Source: an uncultured Clostridia bacterium
GTDB taxonomy: Bacteria > Bacillota > Clostridia > UMGS1810
Assembly: GCA_934481345.1 (NCBI GenBank)
Contig: CAKSPF010000002.1
Coordinates: forward strand, 62,001-126,000
Direction of reading: 5' to 3'
Length of the DNA stretch: 64,000 nt
Shown here: positions 59,038-64,000 of the stretch, piece after piece
Layout of the letters: each line of letters opens with the position of its first letter
How positions within the stretch are numbered: position 1 is the stretch's first letter
Translations under genes and position numbers: made by a program
Notes under the pieces: generated by a model
What the model was told of the DNA's origin: nothing
Seen by the model: only the letters and a program-made list of their open reading frames with translations
Databases searched by the model: none

Positions 59038-60786
59038 TCATATATCACATAAATCAGGTGCGCCGGAACAATATATTTGTTTTTCTTTTGCAGTATCCAT
59101 ATCAACATATTTTTTCAGAATTGTATTTGCATTGCCGGAATCAAAAAAATTACCTTTATCATGAGAACCGATTTTTAAAATAATCTGTTTTACCAACAAG
59201 TCGTTATATTCTACATATTCCTCGAAAAGTTTGGGTAGTGAAGTTTGTTCGCACAATCTCCATTTTTCATCACGAAACGAGGAAAAATCGGAAATCTGAT
59301 TGTCTTTTCCAATATTGAATTTATATGATCTGTATTGTGCACCTAAATCTTCAATAATATCGCTGTCTCTGATTTCGGTTCCGCCCCAAAGTACGGAAAG
59401 CAACATCGTTTCAAGCCTTCCGTCATAATACTTTTTTAGTACTTGAGAGAGTGTCATAGATTTTCCAGTAGCTTCCAATGCTCCAAAATACATACGGATT
59501 TCATGCGGATTTTTTACTGTAATATAATAGCTCGGAAGATATAGCAAGCCATGTTTCTTAGTCATTGCATAATAAATGGTGAATATACCAGTGCCGGGAT
59601 TGAAAATAGAAATTACAATTTTTGAATCCGGAAATTCAGTTTCTATTTCTTCGATGATACGGAGTATGTGATTTCTCCATACAGGATTGTTTTTAAGCGT
59701 AGTTGTAACATCCTTTTTTAGCATCTTTACATGAGCAGCGTTATTCATATTTAAAGAACGTTTTAGTTTTTGTTCAGTTGAACCATCTTCACCCATTAAT
59801 TCTCTATATATTGTATTATCGTCAAGGATTGCATTTCTTTCAAAAATCCCATGACGAACAACACCTTGACAAAAACAGTCTTGTGCATAAAAAAAGTCAT
59901 AGAATTTAGCAGGATACCCGATTTCGTAATAATCTCCTTTTGGAGAAGGCGGAACAGTTTCTACACATTCATGAAGATAATGCATGGCTTCTTCACTTTC
60001 CATGCCGGGCAATAGTTCTTGTACCTCTCTGAAGGTGTCAATATCTTGAGATATTATGTTTAGACACGTTTCCTTTGAAAGTATTTGCCGTGCAGTATAT
60101 GCAATGTACTCGTGCACCGGAAAGGAGAAATCAGGTACATCGGATAGTTTTGATGCACTTACATTCAGCATTTTTGAGATTTGTTCCTTCATGGCTGAAC
60201 GGCGCTCCTCCTCCGTTAGTTGATTAGGTAAGAAAAATTTAACTATTACATAATCATTAATACCTTTTTGCTGGTATGATTCTTCAATGCTGCAAATGCC
60301 TTTGTTCAGGGCTTCTTCATCTGTGTACCAATATACATTATGCCATGGCGCAATAAATCTCCCTTGTATTATTTTCAGGGGTTCTATTGTTTCAACCTCA
60401 AAGTCCGTTTCAGTATTATTTAAGTTAATTTGTATCCCTTCGATTGAAAATTCGGCATCGGCGGAAAAACGCGAATAGGGAAGCAATAATTCAGACCATT
60501 CTGTTGAAGCAATAATGACATGTACTTCTGAATCCTTTGCTCCGAAATAATCCTTTACACTTTCTATATATTTATTCACTTCGTGAATGGCTTGACGCGC
60601 GGAAGTATTGCTGCATTTTAGTTCTATTAAAACATGCCTGCCGCAAGCGTCTTTTGCATATAAATCTATAAAACTGTTGGTTCCGTGTTTTCCCGGAATA
60701 TACTGTTCTTTTTTTAGAAGTGTTAATCCGGATTTTAATTTTGATATGTTTTGTGCAATCAGATCGCGTAATGTACTTTCTCTCAT
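59038..60786 (-). CDS. NucS-like PD-(D/E)XK nuclease-domain protein, truncated by TGA
   Basis: A 582-residue accessory protein. The N-terminal domain (about 1-135) resembles archaeal NucS/DUF91: TLRDLIAQNISKLKSGL, then the active site with Asp 41 in SFIDLYA, Glu 55 and Lys 57 in VLIELKC, and Gln 66 in ARQAIHEVNKYI. The remaining 440 residues match nothing I can name. The C terminus is cut at CDI by a TGA that has 64 more coding-like codons behind it. ATG 60786 follows AGGAG at 6 bases. The gene stands alone, is AT-rich, and is flanked by long gene-free stretches, which fits recent transfer. A DNA repair or defence role is inference. Confidence 0.72.
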   Translation of the reverse strand: MRESTLRDLIAQNISKLKSGLTLLKKEQYIPGKHGTNSFIDLYAKDACGRHVLIELKCSNTSARQAIHEVNKYIESVKDYFGAKDSEVHVIIASTEWSELLLPYSRFSADAEFSIEGIQINLNNTETDFEVETIEPLKIIQGRFIAPWHNVYWYTDEEALNKGICSIEESYQQKGINDYVIVKFFLPNQLTEEERRSAMKEQISKMLNVSASKLSDVPDFSFPVHEYIAYTARQILSKETCLNIISQDIDTFREVQELLPGMESEEAMHYLHECVETVPPSPKGDYYEIGYPAKFYDFFYAQDCFCQGVVRHGIFERNAILDDNTIYRELMGEDGSTEQKLKRSLNMNNAAHVKMLKKDVTTTLKNNPVWRNHILRIIEEIETEFPDSKIVISIFNPGTGIFTIYYAMTKKHGLLYLPSYYITVKNPHEIRMYFGALEATGKSMTLSQVLKKYYDGRLETMLLSVLWGGTEIRDSDIIEDLGAQYRSYKFNIGKDNQISDFSSFRDEKWRLCEQTSLPKLFEEYVEYNDLLVKQIILKIGSHDKGNFFDSGNANTILKKYVDMDTAKEKQIYCSGAPDLCDI

Positions 60787-61221
60787 AAAAAACTCCTGCT
60801 GTATAAATGTTAAAAATAAAAAGAAATACCCAAGTTTACAGCATTTCTTTAAATTGTGGCACACTCAGAGGGTCTGTTACTCTTTTTTTATGGAGTGCTC
60901 TGTATCTTATTTTTTACCTCTGAATCTTTAATTTCTATTAATCTATATTTTCAGTGTAACACAAATCAACTGTTATTTCAACTGTTCATGCAAATTTATA
61001 GTAGAAACTTATATCCTGATGAGTTTTGATAAAATAAACAAAATTGTTATTTAGAGAATAAGTCTGTATAAACTTCTAAATTGCAGGTTTGTGCAAACCT
61101 GCAATTTAAACGGCGGTTTTGACCGCAACAGCAAACTATATTTGATTGACTTTTTTTCTGCAAAGTGGTAAAATTATACAAGATTTAATATACAATTTGT
61201 CACATTACAAGGAGAAATATT
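60787..61221. other. Intergenic stretch with a 14-bp perfect inverted repeat
   Basis: A 435-base gap between divergent genes. It contains AAATTGCAGGTTTG (61078-61091) and its exact reverse complement CAAACCTGCAATTT (61094-61107), separated by two bases. A small hairpin, GCGGT-TTTG-ACCGC (61113-61126), follows. There is no T run after either, so they are not obvious terminators; an operator or protein-binding site is possible. The region 60800-61070 is AT-rich with nothing else recognised. Confidence 0.6.
61146..61174 (+). promoter_or_regulatory. Sigma-A promoter of the esterase gene
   Basis: TTGACT (61146-61151), 17-base spacer, TAAAAT (61169-61174), 47 bases before the start codon. Confidence 0.75.
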
Positions 61222-61986
61222 ATGGCATTTGCAGAATTAAAAATATTCAGTGAGGCGCTTGGGATTCAGACAACTGTCAATGTTGTAGTGCCGCAAAAAA
61301 GCTCAGACGGCGAAATCGGCACTACCACGGGCACAACAGGTGAAAAGCTTAAATGCCTTTATCTTTTGCATGGCTTGAGCGATGATTATTCCATATGGAT
61401 GCGAAGAACATCAATAGAGCGATATGCTCAGAATTACGGAATATGCGTTGTCATGCCGAGCGGCGGCAAGAGCTTTTATACCGATATGAAGTATGGCATG
61501 AATTATTATACATATATAGCAAAAGAACTTCCGAAAATAATAGGCGAGCTTTTTAAGGTGTCCGGAAAGAGAGAGGATAACTATATAGCCGGTCTTTCGA
61601 TGGGCGGATACGGTGCACTCAAAATCGGTATAAAGGAGTGTGAAAGCTTTTGTGCGGCTGCAGCATTTTCTGCGGTGGCGGATATAGAACGCGGCAAGGA
61701 GCTGTTCCGGGATGCGTATATTCCGATTTTCGGTGAAAATATGGATATACCCGACAGCGAAAATCTTTTTAAGCTTTTTGAAAAACACGCTGATGATGCG
61801 AACAGACCGCGTATATTTATGGGCGTGGGAACGGAAGATTTTTTGTATGAAGATAATGTAAAGCTGAAGAAGCATATTGAGTCTTTAGACTATGATTTTA
61901 TTTACAGAGAGTCGGCAGGAACGCACAGCTGGGAGTTTTGGGATGAGTATATAAGATATGCCCTTGAATGGATGCTCGGCAGATAA
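61222..61986 (+). CDS. Esterase of the esterase-D / tributyrin esterase family
   Basis: Alpha/beta hydrolase of 254 residues, intracellular (no signal peptide). The N-terminal LKIFSEALGIQTTVNVVVPQ is followed by LYLLHGLSDDYSIWMRRTSI, the oxyanion part VVMPSGGKSFYTD, the nucleophile elbow IAGLSMGGYGALKIG (Ser near residue 125), the Asp in GTEDFLYEDN and the His in AGTHSWEFWDEY. This corresponds to EstA of lactic acid bacteria and related acetyl-esterases that act on short acyl esters. AAGGAG precedes ATG 61222. Substrate unknown. Confidence 0.88.
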   Translation: MAFAELKIFSEALGIQTTVNVVVPQKSSDGEIGTTTGTTGEKLKCLYLLHGLSDDYSIWMRRTSIERYAQNYGICVVMPSGGKSFYTDMKYGMNYYTYIAKELPKIIGELFKVSGKREDNYIAGLSMGGYGALKIGIKECESFCAAAAFSAVADIERGKELFRDAYIPIFGENMDIPDSENLFKLFEKHADDANRPRIFMGVGTEDFLYEDNVKLKKHIESLDYDFIYRESAGTHSWEFWDEYIRYALEWMLGR

Positions 61987-62002
61987 ATTTGATGTGTGCG
62001 GC

Positions 62003-62031
62003 TTGACTTTTGTTTGGTGATGTGTTAAGAT
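62003..62031 (+). promoter_or_regulatory. Sigma-A promoter of the antiporter transcript
   Basis: TTGACT (62003-62008), 17-base spacer, TAAGAT (62026-62031). Transcription should begin around 62038, at the first base of the fluoride aptamer. Confidence 0.75.
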
Positions 62032-62039
62032 GATTTTAA

Positions 62040-62136
62040 CAAAGGAAATGAAGTTCTCCCGCAGCGTAAGCTGAAACCGCTGATTTAAGGCTGATGACTT
62101 CTGCAATTTTAATTTTGCAGAAGCATCGGCTTTTCT
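62040..62136 (+). promoter_or_regulatory. Fluoride riboswitch (crcB motif) with overlapping terminator
   Basis: The leader carries the crcB-motif signature: GGAAATGAAGTTCTCCC near 62044, AAACCGCT at 62074-62081 and GCTGATGACTTCTGC at 62090-62104. The 3' part of the aptamer (GCTGAT, CTTCTGCAA at 62098-62106) can also pair with TTGCAGAAG (62115-62123) and ATCGGC (62125-62130) to form a terminator ending in TTTTCT. Fluoride binding would prevent that stem and turn the antiporter gene on. The motif is recognised by eye; the alternative pairings are seen directly. Confidence 0.9.
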
Positions 62137-62155
62137 GCATATTTGGAGGTTTTTT

Positions 62156-63331
62156 ATGTTATTCGGTATTGCAATTGTTATGGTAATGGGACTATTGGCA
62201 GGTGAAATATGCAAAAAGCTTCATTTGCCTTCGCTCATCGGTATGCTTGCTGTTGGAATTATTGCAGGTCCGTATGTGTTAGATTTGATTGATGGTAAAA
62301 TTTTAGAAATATCTGCGGAACTGCGTAAAATTGCTTTGATTATTATTCTTATGCGCGCAGGACTTTCGCTTGATATGTCCGCCCTGAAGAAAAACGGCCG
62401 CCCGGCCGTACTGATGTGCTTTGTTCCTGCATGCTTTGAAATGCTCGGTATGATACTCCTTGCACCGCATTTTTTGAAAATTTCACGCTTGGAGGCAGCA
62501 ATTACGGGCGCTGTCGTCGGAGCGGTATCGCCGGCCGTGATAGTTCCCAAAATGCTTAAATTGACAGATGAGGGATATGGGGCAAAAAACGCAATACCAC
62601 AGCTTATAATGGCGGGAGCGTCTGTCGATGATGTATTTGTTATTGTTGTATTTTCGGTTTTTTGCGGACTGGAACAGACCAGGAAAATGTCAGTATTGAA
62701 ATTTGCCCAAATCCCGGTTTCAATAATTTTTGGAATTGCAGCAGGTCTTTTCTGTGGCTTTGTATCAGGCAAAATTTTTCAGCGTATTCATATCAGAGAT
62801 ACGGTGAAAATTATTCTTTTGATGAGCCTATCATTTTTGTTTGCTGCATTTGAGGACGCTTTCGGAAATGTTATTCCGTTTTCTGCAATGATAGCGGTAA
62901 TGTGTATGGGCATTTCAATACAAAAAGTCAAACCGTGTCTTGCAGCAAGACTTTCGGAAAGATATGGTAAACTATGGGTATTTTTTGAGATTCTTCTGTT
63001 TGTACTTGTCGGTGCATGCGTTAATATTAAATATGCAATAAAAGCCGGATTTTCGTCAGTAATTCTGATATTTGCAGTTTTGATTTTTCGTATGGCAGGT
63101 GTGCTTTTATGCCTTATCAAAACGAAACTTTCTTTTAAAGAAAGGCTTTTTTGCATGCTTGCATATTTGCCGAAAGCAACTGTGCAGGCAGCTATCGGCG
63201 GTATTCCGCTTGCAATGGGGCTCGGCTGCGGAAAAGTTGTACTTACTGTTGCAGTGCTTTCAATTATAATTACGGCTCCGCTCGGAGCGTTTCTGATAGA
63301 TTTGTCGTATAAAAAATTACTGGATAAATGA
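62156..63331 (+). CDS. Cation:proton antiporter (monovalent CPA family) under fluoride control
   Basis: A 391-residue membrane protein with about 12 helices. Segments include EICKKLHLPSLIGMLAVGII, ALIIILMRAGLSLDMSAL, GAVVGAVSPAVIVPKML and GASVDDVFVIVVFSVF, in which Asp residues form the ion site of CPA antiporters. LPKATVQAAIGGIPLAMGLG lies near the end. The riboswitch links it to fluoride stress; known fluoride regulons include transporters of this type alongside CrcB/Fluc and CLC(F). Whether it carries F- or only adjusts Na+/H+ is not known. GGAGG (62145-62149) precedes ATG 62156. Confidence 0.85.
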   Translation: MLFGIAIVMVMGLLAGEICKKLHLPSLIGMLAVGIIAGPYVLDLIDGKILEISAELRKIALIIILMRAGLSLDMSALKKNGRPAVLMCFVPACFEMLGMILLAPHFLKISRLEAAITGAVVGAVSPAVIVPKMLKLTDEGYGAKNAIPQLIMAGASVDDVFVIVVFSVFCGLEQTRKMSVLKFAQIPVSIIFGIAAGLFCGFVSGKIFQRIHIRDTVKIILLMSLSFLFAAFEDAFGNVIPFSAMIAVMCMGISIQKVKPCLAARLSERYGKLWVFFEILLFVLVGACVNIKYAIKAGFSSVILIFAVLIFRMAGVLLCLIKTKLSFKERLFCMLAYLPKATVQAAIGGIPLAMGLGCGKVVLTVAVLSIIITAPLGAFLIDLSYKKLLDK

Positions 63332-63380
63332 CATATATGAAAGCAGCACTCTGTGTTTATGCAGAGCCGCTACTGTATGT

Positions 63381-64000
63381 CTATTCGTCAAGTTCTTCTA
63401 TAGCCGCTTTTTGTGAATTTATTTTTCTGATTAGTTCGGGATCAAATTTAAATTTTCTGTTATATGTCATAAGTCCGTTTAATTCCTGCTCAACATCGTA
63501 CAGTTGAGTGTAGCAAAAGCCAAGCATGTGTGGGTTATTTATGAGCGACTGTGTAAGTCCCTGGTATCTTTTCAGAAATTCCTCTTTGGTTTTCGGCGCC
63601 TCACCGTAACCCCAGCCTTCGGTTTCATCATCAGACCAGCGTATGCCGCCGTATTCACTTACAAATGTCGGAGATGTGCCGTCATATTTTTGCCTGTTGC
63701 GCATAGAGGGATCACGATAGGTTGTGTCTTCAAGTATTCCGTCTGTAAGCTTTTCATAATGTGCTGCAAATTTTTCGGGATTCTGTTCGTAGTCATGTAC
63801 ATCGAAAATATCCGTCAAAACATGGAAATTACCGCTTGTATCTATGACGGGACGGGTGGGATCAATAACTTTTGTCACTTCATATACCAGTTTTACGAAT
63901 ACATTGCTTTGTTTTCTGCCTTCAAAATCCCACGTTTCGTTAAGCGGACACCAGCCTATAATTGAAGGATGATTAAAGTCGCGTTTCATAGCTTCAATCC
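63381..64000 (-). CDS. Glycoside hydrolase family 2, C-terminal part (gene cut by window edge)
   Basis: The last 206 or so residues of a GH2-type enzyme (beta-galactosidase or beta-glucuronidase class). The TIM-barrel end has RDFNHPSIIGWCPLNETWD with the acid/base Glu, VIDTSGNFHVLTDIFDVHDY and the nucleophile region PTFVSEYGGI. GFCYTQLYDVEQELNGLM and FKFDPELIRKI close the domain, as in other clostridial GH2 proteins. The frame is open to the right edge (IEA before the Met at 63989), so the start lies outside. Substrate cannot be told from this part. Confidence 0.87.
   Translation of the reverse strand, partial: IEAMKRDFNHPSIIGWCPLNETWDFEGRKQSNVFVKLVYEVTKVIDPTRPVIDTSGNFHVLTDIFDVHDYEQNPEKFAAHYEKLTDGILEDTTYRDPSMRNRQKYDGTSPTFVSEYGGIRWSDDETEGWGYGEAPKTKEEFLKRYQGLTQSLINNPHMLGFCYTQLYDVEQELNGLMTYNRKFKFDPELIRKINSQKAAIEELDE

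Noticed and set aside
59038..59040. TGA as a selenocysteine codon
   Set aside because: No convincing SECIS-type hairpin follows within about 40 bases and no Sec genes are in view. Kept only as a minor alternative to a nonsense mutation.

Overview
This window reads as a chromosomal segment of a spore-forming, anaerobic, Gram-positive member of the Clostridia, of low to middling GC. Reasons: the gene order around gmk-rpoZ-coaBC-priA-def-fmt-rsmB-rlmN-stp-prkC-rsgA-rpe-thiN is the classic Firmicutes cluster. There is an Rnf complex, S-layer-homology proteins, a CwlD/GerS-like/YtxC set of sporulation-type genes, an alr operon carrying an EndoA-type toxin pair, AGGAGG ribosome binding sites and sigma-A promoters with 17-bp spacers. 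Species cannot be named from the sequence. No rRNA, tRNA, CRISPR array, insertion sequence or prophage was seen.

Layout. 1-12.9 kb: core cluster for nucleotide and CoA synthesis, replication restart, N-terminal formyl-Met processing, rRNA modification and the Ser/Thr kinase-phosphatase pair. 12.9-16.4 kb: a DUF6062 protein, an SGNH esterase, an ATP-grasp ligase-like enzyme and cwlD. 16.4-20.6 kb: a glutamine-amidotransferase-like hydrolase and a metal homeostasis block. In that block, mntP lies behind a yybP-ykoY manganese riboswitch, and csoR, a P1B-type ATPase and a 58-residue membrane protein follow. 20.6-25.4 kb (minus): a seven-gene operon, DUF6106 - acpS/nnrD fusion - GerS-like lipoprotein - alr - antitoxin - toxin - secreted protein. 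25.6-28.9 kb (minus): polysaccharide deacetylase, M23 peptidase, radA. 29-37.8 kb: lipoprotein, LytTR/GHKL two-component system, a three-gene cell-surface operon with SLH proteins, and an ECF sigma factor with a DUF4179 protein.

37.9-44.5 kb (minus): a small protein, pncB and rnfCDGEAB, which join NAD salvage to a NAD-linked ion-pumping complex. 44.6-46.7 kb: DUF421/DUF4363 membrane pair, ruvX, DUF1292 and a probable 6S RNA. 46.8-54.9 kb: split TauE/SafE transporter, murD, three tandem M42 aminopeptidases, a PLP lyase, a DUF6873-like protein and YtxC. 55-58.3 kb: a B12-binding radical SAM protein and guaA. 58.3-61.2 kb is the only clearly accessory stretch. It holds several terminators and a NucS-like nuclease gene whose reading frame is cut by one TGA exactly where a CxxC zinc-ligand Cys would be expected. 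61.2-64 kb: an esterase, a fluoride riboswitch driving a cation:proton antiporter, and the end of a GH2 glycosidase.

The most checkable signals are the mutually exclusive P1/terminator pairing in the Mn riboswitch, the fluoride riboswitch on an antiporter, the TGA-interrupted nuclease, the 20-bp-phased direct repeats between the LytTR system and the SLH operon, and an unnamed extracellular repeat shared by the two SLH proteins. Names rest on motif recognition by eye, and no database search was run.
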